Of a stretch of DNA of 22,317 bases, positions 1-9,476 are shown one piece after another (position 1 is the first letter of the stretch; the number at the start of each line of letters is the position of its first letter). The DNA comes from Paramacrobiotus richtersi (taxonomy: Eukaryota > Tardigrada > Eutardigrada > Parachela > Macrobiotidae), in assembly GCA_034698045.1 (NCBI GenBank), contig JAQGAU010000967.1, positions 1-22,317 on the forward strand, written 5' to 3'. The notes below the pieces were generated by a model. It searched no databases. It was not told the origin of the DNA and saw nothing but the letters and a program-made list of their open reading frames with translations. Made by a program: the position numbers and the translations under genes.

Positions 1-2039
1 GTGGATATGTTTAAAGGGTCCAAATCAACCATGTTGAGAGTGCTGGATTTGTCATATAATTCGCTGACGGCTCTGCCAGATGGAGATATTCAAGCTGTCG
101 GTAAGAATTTTGGCACAGTGAAATAGACGAATGATCTCGTTATCATCCGTGATATAACAGTTGCAACGTTTTCCATTCAGATGATTTGTACTACTCTGTG
201 TTTACGTTACGGTCATAGCTGGTGAAATTTCGCGCGTTCGCACAAAGAATATTGGTCAAGGTCATCAGTCATGAGCAGATAATATGGTACAAAGATAATG
301 GCTGACTGGCTGTGCGTCGTTAAGCATACATGACTAACTCGGCGCAAGTGCCTTTCATAACACGAATATTAAGATACAGGGTTACAGATTTCTTTACCTG
401 TTCTATTGATATTATAAAGACTAGGTTCTAGAAAATTCAGAATCTTATTTAGGCCTCAGGCCACACTCTGGTTTTCCGGCCGGCCAGAATCATCAGCTTC
501 TCTTCCCGGCACGGCGAAAAGGACGTTTTAACTACATGTTGTATGAAGATGAATCTGCTGCCTGGGCTACAGTAACATTCACGTTTATATTATGTATTTC
601 CCGTAGCCAATGTTTCCAGCATGTTTTGATAAAATACGGACATCTTATGTAAAATATAGTCATAACTTTCAAGTAACACTTGTGAAGCCGCTCCGAATCT
701 TTTAGGGAGCTTTATTGTGGAATTCGACCTAACCGGCAACAACCTCCTCCCCTTTGAATTCCCCCAGTACTCTGACCTCGTCAACGAGACCGATCCCGCT
801 CCAACCTTTTCCAGCTTCTTGGAAATCCGTTTCCTCGATCTATCATGGGACAACTGGACCGGCATGGACGGCCGTCTCCTCACACCCCTCCGCAGTCTGG
901 AAACCGTCGACCTCAGCTGTAACTGGTTCCAGCACATAACCCGTGATTTCTTCTCCAACATGCCGCGCAGCCTGAGAGCCATCAACATGACCTTCTGCAT
1001 GCCCGATTTCTTCCCGCCGCCCCAAATCGACCCGGACGCCTTCAGTACCGTTCCCCCCATTCAGACGTTCGTTCTGGCGCGAGGGAGTCTTCGCAACTGG
1101 ATATTTGACCGACTGATGCAGTTGTCCAATGAAACCATGCAAACGCTCGAGCACGTGTTACTGCAGCATAACAACATACGGTTTCTGGATGGGGATAAGT
1201 TCGCTTCGTTTGGCAACTGGAAGACATTGAATTTACAGGGCAATACGTTGCAGTCGCTTGGAGCGTCCAGTCTAAAATATTTAGCGGGGTTAAAAACCCT
1301 GATCCTCTCGGAGAACCAATTAATCAGCATAGACACAAACGACATGGTGGGACTGAAGAATCTGGAGACACTGGATCTACACGGGAACAAAATCTCCCAC
1401 ATTGACAAAGGGTCGTTTGATGGTCTTCCCAACCTGAGTAGTCTGTATTTAGGCAACAACAGTCTAACCGCTGTCACTGATCTCTTCACCGGGAACGGCG
1501 GATCCGAACTAATCCATCTCGGATTACAACTAAACACAATCGGATGTATCGGACGGGATGAGCTGAAACCGCTGACGAAACTCCGGTGGTTGTACATTGG
1601 TGACCCTACCACGGCCATCTTTGTGGATAAACCGGTGGAAGAAGAGGAAACCTGGTCCTTGAAGGATAAGATCTACAAGATTCCGTTGGCGTCCGGAGAT
1701 AATTTTGAATGTGATCCCAGGTACGATTCCCCCTTGACTCGGTCGCATGGGGTGCAGGATCTGGAGACACTGTGGCAGACGGATTTTATTCGCTTGATGA
1801 TCGATAATCCATGGGATCTGACGCCGCGGCAGTTTGTTGCCCATGTGGCCAAGTGTTATATTAACACTCGAGACAGGAATTTGACGAACATTACCGCCAA
1901 CTTCTTTTGTGCTATGTGGGATAAGAAGACGCAGGGGAACGGGGGGATGGAAGTGGCCAGTGAAAGTTTTATGGCTCTTGGTTGGTCCATGATCATGTGG
2001 GTTATTTATCATAGTTTGCAGGTTGGATTACTCCAATGA
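1..2039 (+). CDS. Leucine-rich repeat protein, 3' part (two exons, 5' end outside window)
   Basis: I read the coding exons as 1-100 and 706-2039; the gene begins before the window. The visible product is about 477 residues. Exon 1 reads LRVLDLSYNSLTALP, a classic LRR unit. The second exon carries further units, for example LETVDLSCNWF, WKTLNLQGNTL, LKTLILSENQL, LETLDLHGNKI and LSSLYLGNNSL, to about position 1620. After the repeats comes a ~130-residue Cys-containing tail with NLTNIT glycosylation sites, ending in a hydrophobic stretch (FMALGWSMIMWVIYHSL) nine residues or fewer from the stop. That ending resembles a GPI-attachment signal or terminal membrane anchor, so I infer a cell-surface or secreted protein. 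The reading frame is continuous across the splice: the phase-1 donor supplies G and the acceptor GG. No cytoplasmic signalling domain is visible, so it is not a Toll receptor as seen here. A decayed copy lies at 16362-17035. The LRR call is secure; the function is unknown. Confidence 0.88.
101..705 (+). other. Spliceosomal intron of the LRR gene
   Basis: The donor CTGTCG|GTAAGA at 100/101 and acceptor AATCTTTTAG|GGAGC at 705/706 bound a 605-nt phase-1 intron. Joining the exons keeps the LRR frame open, whereas reading through meets TAG shortly after the donor (in AAATAGACG at about 120). I see no gene, repeat or RNA inside the intron. Confidence 0.85.
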
Positions 2040-2407
2040 AATGCTTTGTTGACAGATCTAAAATGTGATTGTGTTGTGCCTTATTGACAAATCCAATGTG
2101 ATCTAACGGATGCTTTGTTTTCATGAGAGACATTTCCGATCAATACTGTTGTATCTATGCACAACGGATTCTGCACGCATTGTTTCGTTCCATGACGACG
2201 ATACAAAAATGCCAAATGACGCTGTTTGCTGCTGTACTATAGACTTAAAATTGTACATTGTGCTGTTGTGATTACGCGCGGACACCGCCAGAGTGTTTCA
2301 AATTCATTCTTTTTGAGACTAACTGACAATCCGTGACAGTACAGCGCTACTTGAGATAGAGCACCGGCACAAACTGTCGATCTGTACTTTCTTTACGTAT
2401 GAATAAA
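2040..2407 (+). other. 3' untranslated region and poly(A) signal of the LRR gene
   Basis: No reading frame is present. AATAAA at 2402-2407 is the first canonical signal after the stop. An imperfect internal duplication (GACAGATCTAAAATGTGAT and GACAAATCCAATGTGAT) lies at about 2051-2104. Positions about 2105-2240 are recognisably shared with 16895-17035 downstream of the decayed LRR copy. This shows that the duplication was of genomic sequence and reached past the coding end. The UTR limit is inferred. Confidence 0.5.
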
Positions 2408-3347
2408 AGTAACCAGAAAACTGCTATCCCGTGCCACAAAACTTTCTCTTTATAAAAGCACTTTGTGATGCCTTACCGGCTAGTCTGAAACCAGCCGACG
2501 CCGCCCGCTGGTCATTAGAGAAAACAATGGGCAATCGCCGATTGAGCACTATACTGCATGTTGCTGAAAAAATATTTATCTGATAGAATTGAAAACGTAG
2601 ATAGTAGTCCGAATTAATATTTTGGACTTGTTGGCTTGAAAGACAAAGTTATTGTCATTTTCAGTTAACACTGGAGCCTACAAGAGGTCTCTGCAACGAG
2701 CCGGCAACGGTCTCGTTGGTTCCTATGACAGTAACTCCTAAAAATAACCATAACTCTCCTGTTTCGCATTGACCAAGTTATAATATTACTTAGAACTACT
2801 ATCCAATTCTTTTCTCTATCTTTTCAGCCATCTACAGTAGGACTTTCAAAAGAAATGGGGCAAGTTACAGAAAGCACTCACAATAAACACGATTCTACGG
2901 GAGAACAACTGCATATTCTCCCTTTGGAACAATATACACGCAAGCGTGCGCGTGCAGTCTAATTCGGGCAATATCCATTACTTGTTTTTTAATTGATTCC
3001 TCTCGATATTACCGTACTGTTACGTCAGAATCGGTAAAATACGTATTTTGCAAGAAGTCACATGGCAAAAAATTCATGGAAATCAGGCTAGTCAGAATTC
3101 TATACTTTCCCTGCCCATCCGCTTATAGCTCCAAACTGCGAATGCGCAAACAATTCTTGAGCTGCCAGCAAATGTTCATCACGTGGCCCTCCGTTTTCTC
3201 TTTTTGGTGGTAACAGGTTTCATCCAGTGCAAGGACAGAGTTTGTAATTAATATGAGTTCATAATTCCAAGTACGTACTACAACAACAACTTACTACAAC
3301 GTTGTACAGTATGAGTACTACAATTCTACAGTAAAAACCGTACCTTC
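2408..3347. other. Intergenic, no gene recognised
   Basis: This is the space between the 3' ends of two convergent genes (LRR on +, Ig-like on -). No frame of note and no repeat beyond simple sequence were seen. A second AATAAA occurs at about 2882 on the + strand, and an ATTAAA-type signal (reverse of TTTAAT near 2987) could serve the minus-strand Ig gene. Confidence 0.4.
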
Positions 3348-3467
3348 CACAATCGGAAGAAATTTCGCGTCATCATGGAAAATTTCATTTCAAAGCACAT
3401 GGTAAATCACAATCGGAAAACATTTCGCCTCATCATAGAACATTTCATTTCAAGGCATTTGGTAAAT
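3348..3467. repeat. Two-copy 60-bp tandem duplication over the Ig gene stop codon
   Basis: Copy A is 3348-3407 and copy B is 3408-3467. Each starts CACAATCGGAA and ends TGGTAAAT with matching sequence between (ATTTCG, TCATCAT, ATTTCATTTCAA). The units differ at only a handful of positions. Copy B covers the last codons and stop of the minus-strand Ig gene (stop at 3450-3452) plus the start of its 3' UTR. Copy A lies wholly in the 3' UTR and repeats the coding end in mutated form. Confidence 0.85.
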
Positions 3468-4421
3468 GGTGGCGTAAGCGGTCTGCACGTACCACTCTTC
3501 TGTACCTGGATTGGGCCTAACCCAGCATTGCACCCGTACTGGGGGATGGTCAGTATCAGTCAATACCTTGATGTTCAAAGTCGTCGAGCAAGATACTGGT
3601 TCATAATGCTGCGAAGAAACTTGCGTTTGTATCATTGCATACGGATTGTTCTGCGAATGAGCAAGCGGAAAAAGATAGTGATCTTTTGGGACAATTGCAA
3701 AAATTTCATTCACTTTCCATATAAAGTAGGGTCCCGTGCCACTGTACGCGCACTCTGTATGTCTCAGATGACAGGTGAAATCAAACTCTCCACGATACCG
3801 AACGGATTTATTCTGCATTTGACCAATAAAAAGGTCACTGGTCCGTAGCTTCGGCCGCAGATTGTATTGTTCCCGCATGTACAGGTTTTCTGGATCGGTG
3901 CCATTCCAGGATTGAAGGCAGTCTACGTGCCCGGCGGCAGAAACGGAAACGTTGTGGATGAACAAGTAATAAATATGACCAGCGGCTGCTTGACTGTAGG
4001 CGAATGGCTCGGAAGTGGGAGGAACTTTAGCGTTCGAATAAATGCTCCTGTTTAAATGACGCCATACGATCGCCTGATGTTCAGCTGCAACCATATATAA
4101 GCCAGATGGTCTTTCAGCCGTACACGAGAAGTTAGCAGTAGAGCCCACCGGTGTGCGATTTATGATGCGACTGGAGTCTGGTGCGATTAGGGATGATTGG
4201 AAGAACGGGAGAACTATAAGGCCGCCATCTATTTGCTCTTCTGCCCGTTGTATTAATGCTTGCAGACGTTCTACTGTAAAAGTGCAAGAAAACAAGTTGG
4301 CAAGTGATGCAAACGATGTATAAAAATAACAATCGTGAATCCTTGCGCGTACTGTGTCCTCCCGGTTAGGAAGCCTCGCCCCTTTATTATTAGACTCTAA
4401 CCCCCGAAACAAATCTCTCAT
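3450..4421 (-). CDS. Ig-like domain protein (two domains), 5' end uncertain
   Basis: The frame from ATG at 4421 encodes 323 residues. Two Ig-like domains can be seen. The first has Cys100 (TANFSC), Trp120 (AIVWR) and Cys168 (SAAGHVDC). The second has Cys217 (GEFDFTC), Trp235 (FIWK) and Cys299 (VRVQCW), followed by a G-strand-like YVQTAYATIY just before the stop. Several NxS/T sites (NRT, NFS, NRS, NVS, NGT, NKS) suggest a secreted or surface glycoprotein. No membrane segment is visible. The first ~50 residues are not Ig-like, and a strong acceptor (TTGTTTTCTTGCACTTTTACAG, minus strand) ends at 4274. The true exon may therefore begin at 4273 in phase 1 with an upstream exon I could not identify. 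A candidate internal donor (GTACGT near the end) could add a further 3' exon. The ligand and role are unknown. Confidence 0.72.
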   Translation of the reverse strand: MRDLFRGLESNNKGARLPNREDTVRARIHDCYFYTSFASLANLFSCTFTVERLQALIQRAEEQIDGGLIVLPFFQSSLIAPDSSRIINRTPVGSTANFSCTAERPSGLYMVAAEHQAIVWRHLNRSIYSNAKVPPTSEPFAYSQAAAGHIYYLFIHNVSVSAAGHVDCLQSWNGTDPENLYMREQYNLRPKLRTSDLFIGQMQNKSVRYRGEFDFTCHLRHTECAYSGTGPYFIWKVNEIFAIVPKDHYLFPLAHSQNNPYAMIQTQVSSQHYEPVSCSTTLNIKVLTDTDHPPVRVQCWVRPNPGTEEWYVQTAYATIYQMP

Positions 4422-4449
4422 CTTGTTTATCGAAAAACGCCTATGCCTA

Positions 4450-4456
4450 TTTTATA
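4450..4456 (-). promoter_or_regulatory. TATA-like box upstream of Ig-like frame
   Basis: On the minus strand the sequence reads CTTTATAAAATAGG, with TATAAAA at 4456-4450, about 30 nt before the ATG at 4421. That spacing would put the start of transcription almost at the ATG, leaving hardly any leader. It may drive a short first exon rather than this exact start, or be chance in AT-rich DNA. Confidence 0.3.
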
Positions 4457-4523
4457 AAGATATATATCATTGTTTATCCAATAAATACACGTGGCGTATG
4501 TAACTGTTTGTGAAAAACCATAG

Positions 4524-4796
4524 CAGTACAGAGAGTGGGAGTCAAAAACGGCCACTAAAGGCAAAGTTGCTATCTTTCATAATTTTGACGTAACGGGTGG
4601 CGCTAATTTTTTGACCATCTACGCGAAGCCGCATAGCTCCCGCCCGCGGAATGTCATTGCGATCGTTCATTGGTTTTTCGTAAGGCACACTACCGTGCTG
4701 TACGATTACGGTACAAAGCTGGTTTATAAATGCACAGTCACTGATGAAACATTTTTTACCGAATTTGTCCAGAATGAGATGATGTCATTTGAATAA
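4524..4796 (+). CDS. Unrecognised short open frame with poly(A) signal at its stop, possible terminal exon
   Basis: The frame is open for about 90 codons from the stop before 4524 to TAA at 4794-4796. It has no ATG near its beginning, so if real it is a 3' exon. It includes TVLYDYGTKLVYKCTVTDE, loosely like a beta-strand of a Sushi or Ig module, but this does not identify a family. AATAAA overlaps the stop (4792-4797) and recurs at 4803-4808, which supports a transcript end. The candidate acceptor (CCATAGCAG) is weak. Low confidence. Confidence 0.25.
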   Translation, partial: QYREWESKTATKGKVAIFHNFDVTGGANFLTIYAKPHSSRPRNVIAIVHWFFVRHTTVLYDYGTKLVYKCTVTDETFFTEFVQNEMMSFE

Positions 4797-4808
4797 AATT
4801 CAAATAAA

Positions 4809-6063
4809 TTATTTATTGGTTTTCTGCGCGGGGTGCATTCATGAACAGGCGTAAAATAACAAATCTAATATCGTTTGAAAGAGCATTCTTTTCTCTATCG
4901 AAACATACAAAGATATACGTCTAACAATGACAGACAACAAAGTTGTTCTCAAAGAAATCTACTCTACTATTTTGAAATTCACGTGATGATCCCACCCGTG
5001 CTTGTTGAACCGACTGACTCCGGTTGGTTGTCAGCGCTCCAAGCCGTTTTAATTTTTTTACCTTCTACATGTACTAGTCTCTCAAAGTTAATCACTTAAA
5101 CAGTTTTTGTGTCGTCTGCACAACCGCGGTAATATTAGTTTCACAAACAGACAAAAATCAAACAGCAAAGTTAATTATTTCCAGAAAAAGTGCAAAACAT
5201 TTTACCTCATTTGCAAGTTTCCGTTCAGTAGTCTGTCTTCGAAGTATATCCACAACGGATCGCGGGCATTTCTTTCGTATAATCAAGAGAAAGAAGAACT
5301 TATTACATCGAGCGCGCCCGAAGCCCGGTGACCTTTCATCCTAAGGGTAGGGGACATTCAAAAAATGCCCTACTTTGCCGTCGGGCTTAGTTTTGTTGCG
5401 AGGACTGAGGCTTAACTCAAGCTAGTTGGCGGATTTTGAAGGCAATGAGTTGGCCTTTCGAACGAGTGGTCCTGGGACTGCATGCGATTAACTGGTCTCT
5501 AAATATTGGGCGCGGAAAACTGGGTCAAAAAATAAGCGCCTATTATTAGTTAATCTGCTTTCGATTTCGTTTTTTGTTTTCAAAAATGTTCTTAACTGTG
5601 CCTAAACAATTTATTTGGAACTTGTACGATTTCATCGACAGTGATAAAACGTGTCCGCGGAGTCATTCACAATAGTTTTCGAGACAAGTCTCAGAAACTG
5701 ATTTCGAAAAATTTAGAATTGACTTCACTATTAAGCCAGGAACGCCAGCCACTTTAGGATGTGCGGATCTGAATTATGATCTTTGCACAAAGGTTGATTA
5801 CTACTAGTTAAATTTGCCAAATTTTTCAAGATTTTCGGTACAATCCTTTCGAAAAAACAGCCTCAGCGGTAAGTAAAGCCACCTTCTGGGCACATCCGCG
5901 TACGCACTTCAGTGGCTTGTCTATGCTGGGAATCACCCATTATAAGCAGAACCGCATCTGCGGCTCCGATTTTACTCAAAATGAGTGGGAAACCGATTTA
6001 TGTCGTACGATGTTGCTTCCGGGTAGTCACTGCGAGAGCCATGTGTGTAAAGTTCGTTTGAAA
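4809..6063. other. Intergenic, no gene recognised
   Basis: Open frames here are short, lack recognisable motifs and have no splice or start context. Base composition is moderately AT-rich. I saw no repeat structure until the minisatellite that starts near 6064. Confidence 0.4.
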
Positions 6064-6180
6064 TGGACGGTCCCGGCTAAAACGCCCCAGAAAAGCGTCC
6101 TGTGCCCATAGCGCGTCCCGACAACTCGTACCAGAAAATCTCGTACCGTACCTTCTTGTACCGCGACTTCTCGTACCGAA
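6064..6180. repeat. Degenerate ~15-bp minisatellite, array 1
   Basis: GTACC occurs at 6128, 6143, 6158 and 6173, exactly 15 bp apart. More worn units with GTCCC or GCCCC occur at about 6070, 6084, 6097 and 6115. Read on the minus strand the unit is roughly GGTACGAGAAGTCGC. Because 15 is a multiple of three, the minus-strand frame shows a false five-residue repeat (GTRSR GTRRY GTRFS GTSCR). I take this as a by-product of the repeat and not as a gene. A single further unit (ACTTCTCGTGCCG) lies near 6385. Confidence 0.7.
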
Positions 6181-6578
6181 CACATTTCTTACTGACCACG
6201 CGAACAATGTAAAACGATTGGAGCACGATTATCTCCCTTACAGTTTAAGCCTATACTCGTTGAAGGTTAATTGTTTCCAGAATAGCTGTCATTACTTTTA
6301 TTAGTGACCACTGACAATCAGCAAGAAACGTTACCGGTATGGCAAAAAGCGCGCATAACGGAATAAACGGATGTCCTATCGCGACTTCTCGTGCCGAATA
6401 GTGTGAATACATTAATTTTCGTACCTACCGTAACTTCAATTTAGCCCTCCTCAGAAAATGTTCTTTTGCCAGTCCCGTTGGCCACGGTACCGGCACTATC
6501 GCGCACTAACACAGTAGTGAAGGCCGCGTTCTCTGTGTTCGCCAATAAGGGTTTGCATCATACTAATTATGCATAGTA

Positions 6579-7526
6579 CCGTATGCGGCTACGAAAATGC
6601 AAAAATATTCTTTCCTTTACAGCTCGTCTCGGCGGAGCGGTACGATCGCTACCGATGGCTTATTTTAAAGAGCAGAAACACTGCTTTCCAATCTTATAAG
6701 CCATTTCTTGCAATATCAGTTCGAACGCCGTAGACAACTGATTTTCGTCAACATGGTCAAAAAATACTTTGTCCCAGATTTTACATATCTCTAAATCAGC
6801 CTAGAAAGCTGAAATCAAGAATTTCATCAGAAGCATTGCAAATTTGGAATATCCTCATGTGATCCTACTACAAAAAAAGATAAGTGGTTTTGTGGTCTTT
6901 CAGATATGCGCCCAAGACGGATTTATTTTTTGGACAAAATACCAAGAAAACAAATTAAAATCTGGGTATTTATTTGGTTAGTTGTCTTACAAATATCTCA
7001 AAGCGGCAAACTAACAAATAGCAAATATTTTTAAGTAGTCCAATGATCCCTCTATTGAGGTTTGCAAAAAGATTTCCAAAGCGAACAGGCCAGTACGCAC
7101 ACAGGGCATCCATGTTCGAAAAAGCTGTTATCCACGCAAACGTTTACACATTTTCTGGAAGTTGTTTTTTTTCTGTGCTGAGCAGCTGACAATAAGATTA
7201 ACTGACATTAAAAAATAATTCTAGCAATCATCATACTTTGTATAAAAATTATCAACCGACTTGTGAATACCTTGCGTTTGTCAGAAACAATAAACAAAGA
7301 AATTCAGCTGAATATTGGTAAAACTTGAGCAGGACATGATTCGTTTTTGGAGCATCGCGAAATTCAGAGCGCCGCGACCTTCCCAAAAACATATGTTTCA
7401 ATACCGTACCCAATTCCAAAAGTAGATAAAAAATCTGTAAAGTAAGCTACATCCGATGACGGAATCAGTCGCCCTGGGCGGGTGGCACTAGCGCGCAAGT
7501 TTTTGTATCTTCGAGGCCGCATACGG
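6579..7526. mobile_element. Candidate non-autonomous TA-flanked inverted-repeat element, 948 bp
   Basis: The left end reads TA|CCGTATGCGGC and the right end GCCGCATACGG|TA, giving 11 perfect inverted bases with TA on both outer sides. The similarity continues inward as CGAAAATGCAAAAA against (reverse) CGAAGATACAAAAA, so 23 of the first 27 bases pair. TA flanks suit the Tc1/mariner/pogo superfamily. The interior is AT-rich and encodes nothing of note, so it would be a MITE-like derivative. TA alone is a weak duplication, and the call rests mainly on the inverted ends. Confidence 0.5.
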
Positions 7527-7795
7527 TATGTATGTACTTATGTTACGATTCTTCTTTCCGCTGTCGTGATAAGAATTATTAGCATGACCGTACTGTAGAT
7601 GTGTAAGGTTTTCCGGAAGAGTTCAGTTCCGAACGTGTTCAGCTAACACCTCATGTGCTAATGTTATTAATGTCAGCTATGATACTTCAGTAAATTAAAT
7701 GATAATAAACTTATGCGTGGATGCCAGTTCTCCGATACAATTACAATAGCAGTATGTACAGGGGATCTGTAAAGTGGATCCGGTAGTGCAGCGTT

Positions 7796-7895
7796 AACAG
7801 TTTAATAACGCTTGTGTGGAAAACAAACGCTTGAGTTTAATAACGTTTAATAAACAAACGTTTAATAACGCTTGAGGGGAAGTGTGGAAAACGCC
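7796..7895. repeat. Nested short repeats (GTTTAATAACGCTTG and TGTGGAAAAC)
   Basis: GTTTAATAACGCTTG occurs at 7800-7814 and 7860-7874, with shortened copies at 7835-7845 and 7845-7853. TGTGGAAAAC occurs at 7815-7824 and 7883-7892. ACAAACG also recurs. The order suggests repeated slippage or a local duplication of a ~60-bp segment followed by loss. No coding content. Confidence 0.75.
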
Positions 7896-8130
7896 ACAAA
7901 AAGTTCGTATCAGTAATAAGAATTGCCTTGTTTGTAAAAGAGCCGAGAGAAAAGTAAACCATTACAAGTAAACTGGTCATTATATACTAAACCGTTGTTT
8001 ACGCGTGAGTGGCGCCAAGATGCTTTTCACTTGCGAATTTATATGGTTAAACTTCTGATGTAGATGTAATTGTGGCACACTTCGTCGTTTACTAAGATAA
8101 TACACGATTAAAATTATTATTAAATTATTT

Positions 8131-8265
8131 TCTTTGGTACGAATTTACCGTGGTACGAAATGTACGTGGTACGAACTTTTCGTGGTACCAGTTTTCTTTG
8201 GTACGAGTTTTCGTGGTATGCACACACATACGAGTTTTCTCTGGTACGAAATGTCGGGGTGCCGT
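8131..8265. repeat. Degenerate 16-bp minisatellite, array 2
   Basis: GGTAC starts at 8136, 8152, 8168, 8184 and 8200, a strict 16-bp period, then GGTAT at 8215, GGTAC at 8243 and GGTGC at 8258. The unit is about GTGGTACGAAATTTTC. It is oriented opposite to array 1 and closely resembles array 4 (compare CTGGTACGAAATGTCGG with CTGGGATGAAATGTCGC at 18932). Open frames crossing it are short and differ on both strands, so I read it as non-coding. Confidence 0.8.
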
Positions 8266-8277
8266 GGTGACGTCACC
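8266..8277. promoter_or_regulatory. Perfect 12-bp palindrome with CRE core
   Basis: GGTGACGTCACC is its own reverse complement and contains TGACGTCA, the full CREB/ATF-type binding site. It sits at the right edge of minisatellite array 2 with no gene start identified nearby, so it may have no regulatory function here. Confidence 0.3.
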
Positions 8278-9476
8278 CTCTCTGAGCCTATGGCTATGGC
8301 TCTCACTTCCATACACTCGCCACATATACACTGACCACTGGCCAGACTGTTAAAAAGAATGGACAGCCCGGGCATACAGTATGCACAAGTGAAGAGAAGG
8401 TCACATGATCGAACTATCAATATTAAACCGAGATAATAAAATTAATTGACTTAGTGAGCGAAGCGAGCGAGGTTTACGCTTTAACAATTTTCCCAAAATT
8501 CACTTGGTACAGGGCAATAAATCTCGAAAGCCTATCGTCAGATTTTCATGCTTTCTTTGCTACTGATTTAGACCTTGTCTGGAGTGCCCGAAAATTATCA
8601 GTTATACTAAAAAAAAAACTCTGTAAATCCGGACTCAGGAGTTCCCATAGACCTCCTACGCTAAAGTCTCGTAGCGAGCCGAAGTATTACCGAAGCCATG
8701 GTATACGTTACTGGATTCTTCGATACACTGACGCACAATGGGTCAAAGCTATTGTTCACGAATTAGTCGCCCTTATGCAACGGGGAACGAGATAATAATA
8801 TTTCTATTTTTGTTTCTGTTTATGTATTTTTAATTAGATCATACAATTGACCATAACACTGGGAACAGTCCAGGGACAGTAAAAACACCCAAACAGCAAC
8901 AGCTGAACATTATTCGGTGCTACTGTCAGATCGCCCATAACGCGAGACGGTAACACTAAGTATTTAATTTTTTGGAGAGTTCTCAGTATTTCTGCTGGAA
9001 ATAAAAACGAACTCCCCTGCCCTTTACCGACAAAATCTTCAACAATAAGAATATAACGACAATATCCGCTCAATTTCTATATGCTCTGCTAAGGACACAA
9101 TTATTTTTCTTCGAAAGTCTTAAAATCAATACATGAATCATGAAATCGAGGTCCTCTCAAAATTTTCAAATACTTAAAACAATCAGAAAGGTCATTGTTA
9201 CTTCACACAAAAAATATCAAAAGAAATAAAAAAAAGTCTTCGGCTAATGCTCAAAATTTTGGGCAAGCTTGTGCTCCGAGTTCAAGCCATACTCCCGATC
9301 TGTAAATTTTGCTAAAATGGCAACATGATTTTATTTTATCCTACTTTTGTACGGTTTGTTTGGCGGCTTAGAGCTCGCTCGGTTTACAAGCACGGAAGAA
9401 TGAAGTGCTACTTATTGTTAGTATTAGGGAATTACGACAATATTCGGAAAACAGGCATAAAAAACTTCAAGGGGAT
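8278..9476. other. Intergenic, no gene recognised
   Basis: The longest open stretch (8454-8795) has no ATG start, no known motif and spans a low-complexity GTGAGCGAAGCGAGCGAGG. AT-rich runs dominate 9060-9260. I see no RNA gene. A GTTCAAGCC box at about 9279 lacks a matching A box. Confidence 0.4.

Noticed and set aside
590..1618. Long minus-strand frames (590-1060, 843-1154, 1061-1618)
   Set aside because: They lie antisense to the LRR exon, have unnatural composition (Arg- or Ser-rich) and no motif. They are mirror frames of the real exon.
3375..3848. 157-codon + strand frame
   Set aside because: It is antisense to the Ig-like gene, which has conserved Cys/Trp patterns; its beginning is just the 60-bp tandem repeat.
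8454..8795. 113-codon + frame starting GTGAGCGAAGCGAGCG
   Set aside because: There is no ATG, no domain and no splice context. The starting sequence is a low-complexity motif common at repeat edges.
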